A stretch of 64,000 nucleotides of DNA from Prorocentrum cordatum (GCA_963575745.1 CAUYUJ010000914.1:130474-194473); one strand, 5' to 3'. Shown: positions 22,471-36,089, counted from the stretch's first letter. Numbers and translations are program-made. The notes: a model not told the origin generated them from the letters alone.

Positions 22471-22597
22471 CCTGTGGGACGAGTAGGGGCGAGAGAAGAG
22501 GAGGAGGGAGGATACTATCACGGCATGCCGTGCTTGAGGCCTTCATGGTGGATTCAGGGACGAGAGTGCCAGTGCCGTCGCAGCCGCCTTCCTCTGA

Positions 22598-23037
22598 TAT
22601 GTAGCACCCCGCAATTGCGGATGGGGGCGGGCGCGGGGTGGGTCGCGGGTGGGTCGCGGGCGGGTCGCGGGCGGGTCGCGGGTGGGCCGCGGGGCGGGTC
22701 GCGGATGGGACGGCGCCAAACAAACAAACAAACAAGCAAGCAAGCAAGCAAACAAACAAACAACCAACCAAACGAACAGACAAGCAAGCAAGCAAGCAAG
22801 CAAGCAACCAAGCAGTCACAGCAACAACAAACAACAACAATCAACAACAACCAACACCAACACCAACAACAACGACAACGACAACGACGACAACAACAAC
22901 AACGACAACAACAGCAGCAACAACAGAACCAACAACAACAACATCAACAACAACAACACCAACAACAGCAGCAACAACAACACTATGCGTCGCGGAATCC
23001 CACTTCAGCCACGCACCCAGGGGCAACTCTGACGAGG
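22598..23037. repeat. Compound dispersed repeat, copy 1
   Basis: Begins TATGTAGCACCCCGCAA. It then has GGGTCGCGGGC repeats, CAAA and CAAG runs and a long CAA tract, and ends TCGCGGAATCCCACTTCAGC..ACGCACCCAG with AACTCTGACGA just beyond. The same architecture and the same ends occur at 31199-31586 in the same orientation. On the minus strand the 3' end reads ..GGTGCTACATA, next to a possible splice acceptor in copy 2, so an introner-like or SINE-like unit is possible. Confidence 0.75.
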
Positions 23038-23874
23038 GTGAGAACTTATTTATATGTCCCCTCACTCTGACGAGGGCGGGGTCGATTGTGGGATGATTGA
23101 TCCGGCGAGAAGCTGGGCTGAAGGGCCCCCGCGGCGCCCGTCCCCCGCGCCGGGAGAAGGGGGCGGGCAGGGCGCTAGTGGCGACTGAAGGGGAAGAGCT
23201 CGTGGAGGAGGGTGGGGATATGAGAGTGTGCGAGGATGATAGCTATAGTACTCGTGCTCGGCTGCCAATCTCGACTAGCTATCCGTCTAGCTCTGGCCTC
23301 TCACTCGGGATTATTGCGGTCCTCTAGTTCCTGGTCAATCCTGTCTAAGTCGTCCTAGTCGTACCTTCGTCGTCGTCGTCCTCCTCCTCCTCCTCATCCT
23401 CCTCATCCTCCTCCTTCCTCTCTCCTGTTCCTCGGGTGTCCTGGGAGGTTTGCCAGTGCCGACGAATCACGTCGCACTGAAACTGTGCAATCGCGTCTAC
23501 GATCGCTGGGTCTAGCACGCTGTTTGTCATGGGTGCCCTCGATTTGGGAGAGAGGCGGTGCCCGAAATAGCTTAGGCGTGTCAAGGCTGGGTCCATTTCC
23601 TCGGCATGGTTCGCAATAGTATCATCAGCCTCTCAGCCCCCTTTAGGATGAGCCTTTTCGTTTCTCTCGCTGACTGTTCTCATGCCCGTCCCCGCCCCTC
23701 TTTTCGCATATCACACTTTGGTTATTTGTCCCGCCATTTCCTTCCCTGTCTGAACTATCCTACCCTTTCGTGTGCTTTCCCTTCCGCTTTTCTCACTGCC
23801 CATCTTTCCGCTCTGGTTTCCTCTGTGTCTCGTTTTCCTTATCTTTCTTTCTCTCCCTCTATTGTTTTGTTTGT

Positions 23875-23926
<52 letters not shown>

Positions 23927-24534
23927 ATCTCCTCCCTCCTCCTCCTCCGTCTCTCCTCTTCCTCCTCCTCCTCCTCCTCCTCCTCCTCCTCCCTGTGTCA
24001 CCTTATCTCCCATCTTGCGCTAATCTGCTGGGGGAGGGGGCTTCCAATTTGAAAACGCACCCTTGCCCTTCGGGCCCATTTGGGTCCTCGGAAGTGCACG
24101 GCCGACGTTGTAGCACACCATCTGGCCCAGGCCACGGCAGCACATAGCAATCCTGCACTATGCCACAGCGGTTGTGGCGGCGGGTTCAAGGGCTGATCGT
24201 CGAGCTCGGAATCTCGCTCCGACGACTCGCTACTCACGGCTTGCCTCAACGCTTGCCTTTAAAAACGTTGAGATATCAGCAGCAGAAGTAAGAGGAGCAG
24301 GAGGAGTTGGGAGCGATGTGGCGAGAGGAACAGGAGAAGGAGGATGGGGAGGAGGACTCGCTCCATGGAGGATGTAGTTTTAAATTTACCGTGCTACATT
24401 GATGTTCGGACCCGCGTCGGCAAGTGGAGCAGAGGTGAGGCAGGTTAGAGTGAAGAGGAAAGGTGGTAATCAAGTAATGAGTGCAACATAGCACTGGGGG
24501 GTGTCGAGTGGGGCTGTTCGATCGGGGCGACCCT
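23038..24534. other. No firm gene; CT and TCC microsatellites
   Basis: 23345-23596 (minus) could encode a fragment with ordinary composition (VLDPAIVDAIAQFQCDVIRR) followed by an acidic microsatellite, but nothing else supports it. 23876-23925 is a CT run and 23936-23992 a TCC run. A minus frame at 23998-24249 is unremarkable. Confidence 0.5.
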
Positions 24535-27014
24535 TCAAATCTCGCAAAAAAAATCACTTGCCTGCATTGTCGGCAGGAGGCGCACTCTAGAGAAAATCGT
24601 GTGGTCCCATCGGCAGCGATGGGCTACTTGGGCGATCAACTTCACCGTCAAGTTTAGATGCTCATCTAGGAAGCATGCATAATACCTGGGGTTGCCCCAA
24701 AACCGAATGCGCAAAGCAAGATGCACAAACATGTGATGCTTAGGTATCATGAGTATCTCTGCAGCCTCAGCTAGATTGATATGCCGGACTGCCAACTGCA
24801 CCAGCTCTCTACATGATTCTTTGTCCACCACACGTGGGACAGCCTTGAGAATGTCAATGACATGTGCCAGCGCGCTGCCAGCTTCATACAACACGCGCCC
24901 CGATGGAAGGTGGTTCGTTTTGCGCTGACACAGGTCGATGGCCCACCTGAGCAATACTCCTGTCTCGGCTGCCTTTGTCTTGATCGTCTTATCCGTGTCC
25001 GTGTCGAGCATCTTTGGGGTGAGATTCTGCATCCTCCTGCTCAAGGTATGCCAGCGCGATCGTACCAGCCTTGCATATCATTCATCACCCTTCGAACTCT
25101 CAACTCAAAAGAAGGCGCCTCGAAAATGTTCTCAGTCAAGCAAGCCCATACAACGTGTGCCACATACTGTTGGACAACCCCCAAATGAAACGTGTGCAGC
25201 AGATCGATCATCATATTTTGTGGCTCTATCCCCAGAGTCGAAGAAAACAGAGGGTTGCGCCTCATGACACTCGTCAGCCTCATATTTGTTTCTCATCATA
25301 TGCTTCTCTCCAAAACCAAACGCGTAACGGCAATGTTTGGCAAGGGTCCAACCGATCTCCCGCTCTCAAACCCACAGCAGCAACGGGTGATCGTAGAATT
25401 TTGCCCACTGGTTTTTCCTCTTATCGAAATGCAAGCCCCCCTCATTCACCACTTGCCACCGCACATTCTCAGTATCCACGAGGACCTCGATCTCGCAGAG
25501 AGCGCACCCGTCGTCGTAAGACAAAGGGTCGCCCCACTCGTGCCCTTCTGGAGTGACTTCAGAGAGGCCCCAACCTCCTGCCCGACAGTCCCCGAGCAAC
25601 CTGGCCATGATATCAGCAGCGTTCTTGATTCAATTTTGCATAGCTAACCTTGCCCTCCCCTGCTGCCAAATAAGACGGCTCCAAGTAAACGCGAGAATAC
25701 GGTTGATCATGGGGGCAGGCGGTGCATCGACAGAATTGAATAGACAAGGTTTTTTTGCAACAGCAAAACGGGCACGGCCTATTGTGAGCTTGCCAAGTAC
25801 TAAAGCCAAACGTCGTGCAATGCTCCATCCAATCCCCCTTAATTTCAACTAATAGATATCTAGCCTGCGGGGCTGGGCCTGGGGACAGTGGGTTACCGCG
25901 AAAGTCCACGACTGGACTTTGACCCTGGGCTGCATGCTCTAGACTCCAGCGGATATACTCCATGATGGGGTAAACCGAACACCAATTTTTGCACCCGCAC
26001 TTGCGCAGCTCACGTTTCGAGACACATGTTGTTGAATGTCTCCTCCCCGTGAGGAGGTCATAGCACGTAATATTAAAGAGAGAATCACTTTTCCCAACTT
26101 GGGTTGACCGAGTGTATCGCGCGCCATCGCAATAGAGAGCGATTGGGCACACTGGCCCGTTGTCGCCAGCTATGTTCCTGAGGGGGTGCTCCTCGAAGGC
26201 GTCTTGCCATGTTGCCATGTCTACGTTGTCTTGCATGTCTGCAGGGCCGTTGGCAACCAACTCGTTCTCCAAGCATTTGTGGAGAGGCGCGATCAAGATG
26301 GACTTGCTCTGAGAGATGGCGTTCAACGTGCGCACCCAACTACCCGACCCATGCCGTGAGGCGCGTGAGAGTAAAGCTTACAACGTGCACTACCAGCAGG
26401 CCGACTGCAAAAACACACTTGCGCGTGAGTAAGTACTGCAAGCAACGTACTGCATGCTCCCCGACCAGTGTGTCCTCTCCTGCCCTCTCTGCCACCTCAT
26501 ACCCACAATCCCTCCACCTAGTAACTGCGCGGCTGGGCCACTGACACTGAAACGCAAGCAGAACAAACAAAAGCACCGCCTGGCGCATATTCTTCACGAA
26601 CATGGGAATCTTTATGGACTCGGGCTCTGCATGGCTGGACACTGGCAGTACTTTCTCCAAGTGCCCCTGGAACTTACCCGACTGCGACTCTGGATCCAAC
26701 GCCATCTTCCGCAACAGCTCGCCTCGTGCCCCTGCTAGAACAGCGTGGTGGCATAGCGCGCATGCTGCTTTCGACGAAGTTGTTCCTCTTGTGTACAGAG
26801 TCAACAACTCTTTTTCGAGCAGCGCTGCGTGGGCATCTTGCTGATCGATTCTGTTGCGGGCATCTGTCTCTACTGCATCGTTTTCCCAATGACGGGGTCC
26901 AAGAGCAGACTCCCAACTGCGCCTGCGGGCCATGACTTGAGCCGCAGAGCTATTGCTAAGAAGACGTGGCGTTGGATCCTCATAAGCTCTGCCGCCCGCC
27001 GCCGAGCAAACCAT
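24535..27014 (-). pseudogene. Decayed transposase-like gene of a dinoflagellate multicopy family
   Basis: Five minus-strand pieces in several frames read in the order expected of one protein: 27014-26340 (poorly conserved N part); 26335-25613 with VCPIALYCDGARYTRSTQVG, LRKCGCKNWC, IKGDWMEHCTTFGFSTWQAH and a Cys-rich CPFCCCKK; 25608-25366 with YDDGCALCEIEV and HFDKRK; 25283-25041 with RRNPLFSSTLGIEPQNMMID and LLHTFHLGVVQQY; and 25044-24535 with LTPKMLD, KAAETGVLLRW, PKHHMFVHLALRIRFWGNPR and FLDEHLN. I recognise this pattern from many uncharacterised multicopy dinoflagellate proteins that look transposon-derived (CACTA/Plavaka-like is my best guess, from memory). Breaks may be introns or lesions; no clean splice set was worked out. 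Confidence 0.5.
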
Positions 27015-27039
27015 TCAATGCAATTTCTCCCAGACCGTT

Positions 27040-27780
27040 TTTCCTTTTTAAAGGGGATTTGAGGGTTGTTCCTTTTCGCCGAATTGGCAATCGGAGTCTA
27101 CGTTGAATGCGATGTGTGAGATACTGAAGGCGCCCCAGCCTCCAGAGTGGTCTCCATATGGCTGCCAGGGGGTCTCCAGAAAGCTTCTTGAGCCTTCACT
27201 GGGACACTAGTGGGCTTCTAAAGTTTCCAGGGGGGGGGGGGGGGCCACGGAACCTCAATAGGAGCATCCGAGACACATCCAGGTAACCAACATGGCCTCC
27301 AGAGCCTCCAGGGAGACACATGGGGTCCCTCAATGGCCTCAGCGGAGATCAGCGGAAAATCAATGGAAACTCAGCGGAAACTCAGCGGAAGATCAGCGGC
27401 CAGAATTGCGAGGATGTATCGAGCGGGAGCCCTACTTCAGCGGACCTTCAGCGGAAAATCAGCGGAAACTCAGCGGCCCCTGGAGGTCACCCGAGTTCCC
27501 TGAAGGCCCACCGGAGTTCCCTTGGAGGCACCTTGGGTGCCCACCGGAGTTCGCCTGGAGGCCACTTGGGGGCCCACCGGAGTTCCCCTGGAGGCCACTT
27601 GGAGGCCCGCCTCAGTGCCTCCAGAAGACATTCTGAGCTTCCAGGGGGGCTCGGCGCAGCCTCAAACCAATTTGGGAGAGCACTCATGCTCGCGCAGCGG
27701 CCCTGAAGGCACATGTTTGGCAGTTCGAGGGCACCTCCAGCCACTCGGTCATGTCCAGTGTCCCTGCCGCGGCATCACGT
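27040..27780. repeat. Several minisatellites
   Basis: A G17-type run at 27228-27244. About ten copies of an AAACTCAGCGG/AAAATCAGCGG word at 27335-27478. A 33-bp repeat (CCACCGGAGTTC... at 27508, 27541, 27574). The 33-bp period keeps a frame open on both strands but composition does not support a gene. Confidence 0.75.
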
Positions 27781-28482
27781 GGATGCCACAATTGAAACTG
27801 GCGTCCCTAGCGATTGTCGACCTTCCCCAAGGTCGGCACAGTTGCAACCCACGCTGTGTAGGAGCATCCCCACATTGACCGTAACTACAACTAGATTTGC
27901 AGGCCCCTCCTGCAAATTAAGACGTCGAGCAAAGGCGACCAATCGACCGAACCGATGCAGAGACACTCTCAAATTTTCAATTGCCACTGGACCCAAACGA
28001 CATGATATTAGTCGGAATTGGCCGCCTGATCTAGAAATTTGCACCCCGATGCCCGAGATCAACTCGGACTGACCTTGCGATGGCATTAGTGCAGATCGGC
28101 CGTTCGCAGTCGAAGCCCTGATCGACCACCGCCGAAGCACAGCAAGCCACAAAAGGATAGGGAGGGGGAGGAGGAATAAGGGAAATATGACAAGTATGAA
28201 GACAGTGAAAGGATGGTGAGGAAGAGAAGGGCGGTGACCAGCACAAGAAGTGGGATGAGCTGGAAGACGAAGCGAAACACGCTGAGAAGGATGCGGAGGA
28301 ACGGGTGTGAATGACAGAAGTGAGGACGAAGTAGACTTGGCGGAGGGGTCTACTGAGGAAGAGGATCAGTATGAGGATGAGGAGGGGCAGAATAGGAATG
28401 GACGGGGGTAGGCAGTGGTGGGTGGAGGAGGAGGGGGATGTGGCTGGTTTGAAACGCTCGCTGCACGCTAACAGCGCTGGAA
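27781..28482. other. No gene recognised
   Basis: Moderate-GC sequence with short overlapping open frames on both strands. 28280-28440 is GA-rich. Confidence 0.5.
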
Positions 28483-31080
28483 CTAGCTCGAGCTAGTGGC
28501 GCGGGAGGTCCTCAGCGACAAACGCTGGGCCCTGAGGCCGTGCAGAGTGTCGCAGGCATTCCACAGCTCGTTGACTTCATCCCAGTGGCGCTCGGCCTTG
28601 GCGAACATCTCGTAGGCGGCCTCATCGCCGTACGTCTCCTTCACTGACTTCGCGCCCCAGGCGAGGAGCTCCATGAAGGCCTCGTCCGAGTTAGCAATGC
28701 TCTCGCACTCCGGGAGCTTAGACTGGAGCGGGCCTGCGAAAGCATCGTTGTTAGCCCACGTCCAGTCGGGCTCCTTCTTGATCGTGATCTTGTCAATCAG
28801 AGACTTGGCCTGCAGCGTCGCCATGTTGTAGAGCTGAGCGGTCTCCTCTGCGTACTTCATGCTGTCGTTCTTCGCCGAGTCGGCGCCCGTCGTGCCGCGA
28901 CTCGATCTGGTGCCAGCCCCCTTTCTCCTACCAGCACTCTTCGAGGTCGACTTCCTGGTGCCCTTGCCCTTGCCCTTATCCTTGTTCGGGGAGCCGCCCT
29001 TGCTCTTGTCGGTGCCCTTGGTGCAATGGCCCTTCTCGGTGCCCTTCGAGGTGCCCTTGTCGGTGCCCTTCGTGCTGCCCCTGCCCTTGGCGGTGCCCGT
29101 CGTGCTGCCCTTGCCCTCCTCGGTGCCCTTCGTGCTGCCCTTGTCCAAGTCGCCCTTGCCGCTGCCCTTCCCCTCGCCACTGCCGTCAGTCGAAAGGCCA
29201 CCTCCGCTGGCGCCATCCTCAGGCGGCTTCTCGCCAAGCGCCTCGGCGGAGCCGTCTGGAGCCCGTGCCTCTCTGTCAGGCGTTTCTGTTGCGACGCGGC
29301 CGCCCCTGTGGGCAGGCGCGCAGACAACAGAGCTGGAAGCGGCTGTCGAAGGGGCAGCTGGCCCAGCATCGGCGCCGCCCTGTTCGGAAACCGACCACGT
29401 TTTCGAATGCTCCTGCTCTGTCTCCCTCTCGATCATGCGGAAGGTCACGCGGCGGCTGGACGGGCCCACCTCAACCCAGCCAGGTTCGAGAGCAGCTTTC
29501 TTCATGGCGTACTCGGCAATGGTATACGCGCCCGCCACAGCGGATGCTGATTTATGTCATCCCTGAGCCTTGATGATCTGGTCGATGTTCAGCATACGTC
29601 CTCTCTTGATGGTTCGCTGCTTCGTCTTCTCCACCTTCGTCTTGCGCTTCATGTGCTCGTCGCACAAGTCTTCGGCCCACTGCATCTTGAGCGCCTCCTT
29701 ACCAGAGGCGCTCAGCTGGCCGAACTCCTCCCACTTGTCAGTGTTCCCGTTGAGCCACCTCTGGAAGCGCCAGCCCATCGGGCTCCTCACCAAGAAATTG
29801 AACCCGTTGAGCGCGCAGTTCATGAGCTCCGAATCGTCCTCGACGCCCTTCGCGCCATCCGTGTCTGGCGGCCCATCTGCGTCAGTCGGGCCATTCAGCG
29901 CCATGAACTTCTTCATGAGCCCCTGGGATGAGAATTTGAAATTTATCAGTAGGTGTGGGGAGGAATGAGAAGGAGAACGATATCCCCCTCGAACGCGGAC
30001 TTCTCCATGACGGGCTCGTCGCCTTTGGGCTCGTCCATGAGCGACGCGCTGAACATCGCATCGATCTTCATGCCTGCTGGACGCTGCGCGGCCTCGAGGC
30101 TCTGCGACTCCCGCCTCGCCATCTCGTCTCGGGCCTCCTCTTGCGCGACCGCCGTCGCATCGCCCTCCCCCGCGGCTTCGCCCGCCTCGTCCACGCCGAG
30201 TTCACCGCCGTCGGTAGGTTGCTCAAGCATCTCCTCGCTGGACGTGCTAGGAATGACCTCGCGGCTCTCGGGAGGCGGGCCCCAGCGACCATCGGCGCCC
30301 GATGCCCAACCATCTGGGAGGCGATCTGGAAGGGGCCCCCGCTCGGGCGTGCCCCCGTCAGCGGCGGGCGCGCTGCTGGCGGGCGCGCTGCTCTCAGCGG
30401 GGGGCGCGCTTCTCTCAGCGGCGGGGGGGTCGGCAGATGGCTGCACGAAGAGCTCACTGTACGCCTGCGTCTCGGGCTCCTCGCCGAAAGGCAAGGTCTC
30501 GGGCTGCGGCCTTGGCGTCCCGCCTGGAGGTGCGTCTCCAGACCCGCAAGCCTCAGGGTGAGGCTGCAAGTCGTCCTTCTCGTCTGGCTTCTCGCCGTCG
30601 CTCGTCCAGTCATCGTCCCAAGCCTCCTCGGCCGTCTGCTTCTCCCCGTCGATCTCCCAGTCCATCTCCTGTTTGTCAGCTGGCTCTCCCTGCTCGGTCG
30701 GGGTGGCATGCTCGTCCAATTGGCCATTCTGCATGTCGTCGACCTCCTGCTCCCATGTGTCGCCAACTGCTGCGATGGCGGCCTCGAATCCGTCCGTGTC
30801 ATCCCATTGCTGAGCACCGTTTGCCCCAGCACCAAGGTCGTACTCGCCGTGGAGAGCCTGGAAGAAGGAGTAGCCCTCCACCTGGGTCTCGATGTGGTCG
30901 GCCATCTCCACCTGCGTCTGCGTCTCTACCTGCGTGCCACCAAGCTCGTCCGTCTCGAAGTCGAAGGTGGGGCAGACGGGTTCGCGCCTGTGTGAACCAC
31001 ACGATGCGCCGCCTTGGCAGAGAGGCGCCTGCGCTTGCAGCTCGGGTCCGCGGCGGCGTCCGCTGCGGCCATGCTGCCAT
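28483..31080 (-). CDS. Multi-exon gene candidate with acidic and KGT-repeat regions, unknown
   Basis: Three minus-strand blocks form a plausible gene. Block 1 (about 31080-29985) is acidic and low complexity (DTWEQEVDDMQNGQLDE ... PVMEKSAFEG). A small intron ending TCATCCCAG leads to block 2 (29916-29557; GLMKKFMALNG ... NCALNGFNFLVRSPMGWRFQ ... SGKEALKMQWAEDLCDEHMK). Block 3 (29538-28483) holds Ser/Pro-rich sequence, many KGT/KGS repeats and a helical C terminus (KSLIDKITIKKEPDWTWANN ... MLLAWGAK-like). A TGA lies in frame between blocks 2 and 3, so another splice or a lesion is needed. Protein start uncertain (ATG near 31071 in another frame). The style matches lineage-specific dinoflagellate proteins with lysine/glycine-rich linkers. 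Function unknown. Confidence 0.45.
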
Positions 31081-31198
31081 CGCTCAGGCCGAGGGTTTCG
31101 GAAACACTCACAAGACCAACGGTCCAACGAACATCCTTGACCCAGAACATTCGGCGGAGGAAGCGGGGAGGAGGGACGGGGATAAGGAACGCGAGCCC

Positions 31199-31586
31199 TT
31201 ATGTAGCACCCTGCAAGAGTGAGGGGGCGGGCGCGGGGCGGGTCGCGGGCGGGTCGCGGGGCAGGGCGCGGGTGGGGCGACGCCAAACACACAAACAAAC
31301 AAACAAACAAGCAATCAAGCAAGCAAGCAAGCAATCAACATCACCACAACAACCACAGAAACAACAAACAACAACACAACAATACCAACAACAACACCAG
31401 CAACATCAATAACACAACACACAGCAACAATAACAAAACGAACAACAATCACAACTAGAACAACACGAACACCAATACCAACACCAACGCCAACACCAAC
31501 AACAACAACAATCTGCATCGCGGAATCCCACTTCAGCCACGCACCCAGAGAGAGTGAATGACCGTTCGGCCCCCGAACTCTGACGA
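31199..31586. repeat. Compound dispersed repeat, copy 2
   Basis: Same order as copy 1: TATGTAGCACCCTGCAA, GGGTCGCGGGC units, CAAA/CAAG run, CAA tract, TCGCGGAATCCCACTTCAGC, ending near AACTCTGACGA. It lies just 5' (sense) of the acidic block of the 28.5-31.1 kb gene. Confidence 0.75.
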
Positions 31587-31933
31587 TTACAATGTACATG
31601 CGACTATGCATCCGTGCCTCTTATCGCTTTCGGTGGTTCTCTTATTGGGCCCATGGGGTGCATCTCACGTTGCGAAGCGTTCCATTATCCTCCGCGCCGC
31701 TAGTTATCATCCCGCCCCTTGCTCGCCCTCGGGAAGGATGGGCAGAGAGCAAGACCCATCTTGCCAGACCCTCTGCAAACAAGTAGCAGGAGGGTGCCAG
31801 GAGGAGAGGAGGAAATATCATTATCTTCAAGCGCAGCTCGCTGGCGCACTCCCCCGCGCATCCCGCGTTTGCTCTTGACTGCGCTGCGCAGTCGAATATT
31901 ACCTATTCTAGTTCGGACCGCTGCCCTCGACAT

Positions 31934-32396
31934 CTATCTTCTACCACTCGGGCATGTCGGGCAGCTCGGTGCGGCGCCTGACCGCTGGGCGCTCGAGATC
32001 GGCAGACGTGCTCCTCTGCCTGGCGCGGCCCTGCGGGGTGGCGGGTGCGCGGAACTGCTGGGGCTCGAGGGTCTTGGAGTCCGGTTCTGGAGGGCTCGGC
32101 TCGATCGGCTTGGGGCCCACAGGGGCCGAAGGGCTCGGCTCGCTCTGCTTGGGACCAGCAGGGGCCGAAGGGCTCGGATCGCCACCCGCAGGGCTCGGCA
32201 CGGTCGGCACGCCTGAGTCCTCGGTCTGGTCGACCTTGTCGACGTTCTCTGTCTGACCTGGGCGGTGCTCTCTCTCTCTCTCTTCCCCCCTGCCTCTCGG
32301 CCCCCCCCCCGCGGCCTTTTTGCTGCTGTTGCTGCTAACCTTCGCCCTCTTCAATCTCATCCGAAATGCTGCTAGGGGGCGAGGGGGAGCGCCCAC
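31934..32396 (-). CDS. Small Pro/Ser-rich ORF, unknown
   Basis: 151-codon open frame ending at TAG. From the internal MRLKRAKVSSNSSKK it continues with repeats of PSPSAPAGPK and PSPSAPVGPK and a basic C-terminal part (GRARQRSTSADLERPAVRRR). The 5' end lies in the left arm of the inverted repeat at 32321-32468. Could be an exon or a chance frame. Confidence 0.3.
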
Positions 32397-32468
32397 TCCC
32401 CCTCACCCCCTAGCTAGCAGTTTTTCGGGTGAGATTGAAGAGGACGAAGGTTAGTAGCACCAGCAGCG
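32321..32468. repeat. Long inverted repeat, about 70-bp arms, six-base loop
   Basis: Left arm 32321-32389 and right arm 32396-32468 are reverse complements apart from a few mismatches and a four-base indel, around CGCCCA. Matching words include CTAACCTTCG/CGAAGGTTAG, CCTCTTCAATCTCA/TGAGATTGAAGAGG and GAGGGGGAG/CTCCCCCTC. Each arm read outward starts an ORF with MRLKR(A/T)KVSS. It would form a stable cruciform or RNA hairpin. A foldback element or inverted duplication is likely. Confidence 0.9.
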
Positions 32469-32809
32469 AGGAGAAGGATAAGGAGAAGGATCAGGATCGG
32501 GGGAAGAGGGGGAAGAGGAGGAGGAGGAGGAGGAGGTGGAATAAAAAGTGTTTACTTAGACCAGACATGCGGGACCAGCAGCGCGTTTCCGCCCCCTGCC
32601 CGTGTGGCGGCCCTTCTGCTCCCTGATCTCGTTCTTCTTCTTCTCGGCGTCCTCGAGCGTCATCGTGCCGTCGATGAGGTTCTGGGCGAACTCGTTCATC
32701 AGCTGCATGCCCGTCCTCTCGCCCGTCTCCCTGTCGTCGTCGAAATCCTGAGGATGCCGCTTTTCTCACGTGCGTTCTCGTCCTCGTGATCACCATCGTC
32801 GTCGTGTTC

Positions 32810-32843
<34 letters not shown>

Positions 32844-33418
32844 CTTCCTCTTCCTCCTCCTCCTCCTCCTCTTCCTCCTCACAATCCTGTCACGTGTTTC
32901 GGTGCCTCCTTCCTCCCTCCGAATCTCCCTCGATCATCGTCCACCTCATATATTACCTCTCATTCCGTCCTTCGTGTTCATCTGCAACTTCTGCTTGCCG
33001 TTGAGTTTGATGCCGACCAGCCTCTCGATGCACTCCTTCGTCGGGTAGTCCCACCTGGGCGGCCATCCCTCCTCCTTGCTACCCTCGTTTTCACTCCTCC
33101 GCCTCCTTGCCCTCGTCGTCTTTCCCTTCCCCTCCTCCTTATTCGTCCTCGTCCTCCTTCCCCATCCCCCTTCAAAATCATGAGGGGGAAGGGTCGCGAC
33201 AAGGACAGGTGAGAGGAGGAGGAGGAGGAGGAGGAGGAGGGGGAGGAAGGAGAAGGAGGAGGAGGAGGATGGGGGATGGGGATACTAGAGGAGGAGGGAG
33301 AGGATACATTTCTGACGTTGCCACCTGAGGTGGCTGGACCAGGTCTCCTGCTTGTCCTCATTCGTCATCTTGATGCCCGTGCGCTTGGCCTTCTGCTCAG
33401 CGCCCCCGTCGTCGGTGC

Positions 33419-33650
33419 CGTTCGAGCCCTTGCCCTTGCCCTTGTCGGTGCCCTTGTCGGTGCCTTTCTTGCCCTTGCCCTTGTCGGTGCCCTTCGAGGT
33501 GCTGCCCTTGCCCTTGTCGGCGCCCTTCGAGGTGCTGCCCTTGCCCTTGTCGGTGCTCTTCGAGGTGCTGCCCTTGCCCTTGTCGGTGCCCTTCGACTTG
33601 GTGCCCTTGCTGGTGCCCTTCGTGCTGCCCTTGCCCTTGTCGCTGTCGGT
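33419..33650. repeat. Minisatellite coding for KGKGSTSKGTD repeats
   Basis: Units of CCCTTGCCCTTGTCGGTGCC with CTTCGAGGTGCTG inserts, inside an exon of the minus-strand gene. Variation keeps the lysine/glycine/threonine/serine pattern, so the repeat probably is translated. A related but diverged array is at 28965-29165. Confidence 0.7.
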
Positions 33651-34559
33651 GCATTTGCCAGCGCTTTTGCCAGCTGTGACCGCCTCGTTGCCATTGCCTT
33701 TGCCAGAGCCCTTGTTGATGGCCTTCCTGTGCGCCATCGCCAGCACTTGGGGCGCAACCCTGTCGCCGTCTGGCCATGTGGCCCACATTTCGTCGGTCTC
33801 GAGGCTGCCGCTTTTCTCGAACATTGCGGTGCAATATTCGGGAGTGTTGTTGTTGCCCTTCACGCGGTAAGCCATGTTCATCTCGCGGTCGTACTTGTAG
33901 TGGAACTCCGACGTCTCCTCGACGCCCGCGGCCTCCACCTCTGGCAGCGGGGAGTCTGGCGCCTCCGCGTCCCAGCGGAAGGTGCGCTCTGGCTGGTTGT
34001 CGCCCTCCTCGTCGTCGTCGTCGTCGCCCTCGTCGGTGATCTTCGCGAAACCGATGGCCCTGAACCAGGCTGGAGGTCGGCTGGAGATCATTATTGACAC
34101 CCAGCTACTCCATCTTTACGTTTTGCAGCTCCTCCGCATCATGCATGTGATCTGCAACCAATGTGATCTGCATGCATGCGATCTGCAACCAATGTGATCT
34201 GCACGCATGTGATCTGCAACCAATGTGCCGTCTAGGCACGGTTCACCTGACCTGATCCACATCATGCTCACCCTCCGTGTCCTACAACTAACCTTTCCCG
34301 CCCGCTCCTCCCCATCATCATCCTTTCTTGCCCTTCCCCTCGCCCTCAAAACAATACCCTCGACAGCTTCGTCACATGGCGCAGCAGGCAGCGAATGCGC
34401 TTGCCCGTCTCCGTGTACCAGTCCTCCAGCTCGTCGTCGGATAATGCGAACCATAGGAGGGGGGCTCGGTCGGAGCGTCGAGGAAGGACGAGAGAAAGAG
34501 GAGAATCGAGGAAGGAAGACGGCAGGAAACGATAACAGTGGACATGTGGAGGAGTTGCA

Positions 34560-35880
<1,321 letters not shown>

Positions 35881-36089
35881 CGAGAAGTACTCATAATCAT
35901 TAGCGACGCGAGAATGCGGCAGGCGCTTTGGCGAGAGCGTGGCTTTGTAGGACACGTTCATGTGTTTAGATGTACATTTGTTATACGGTAGTTTACGTGC
36001 ATATATACATATACGTATGTAGTTGAAATTACGCGTGTATACACATGTATATATCATACATGCGCATGCGCGCGCACATGCGCGCATAG

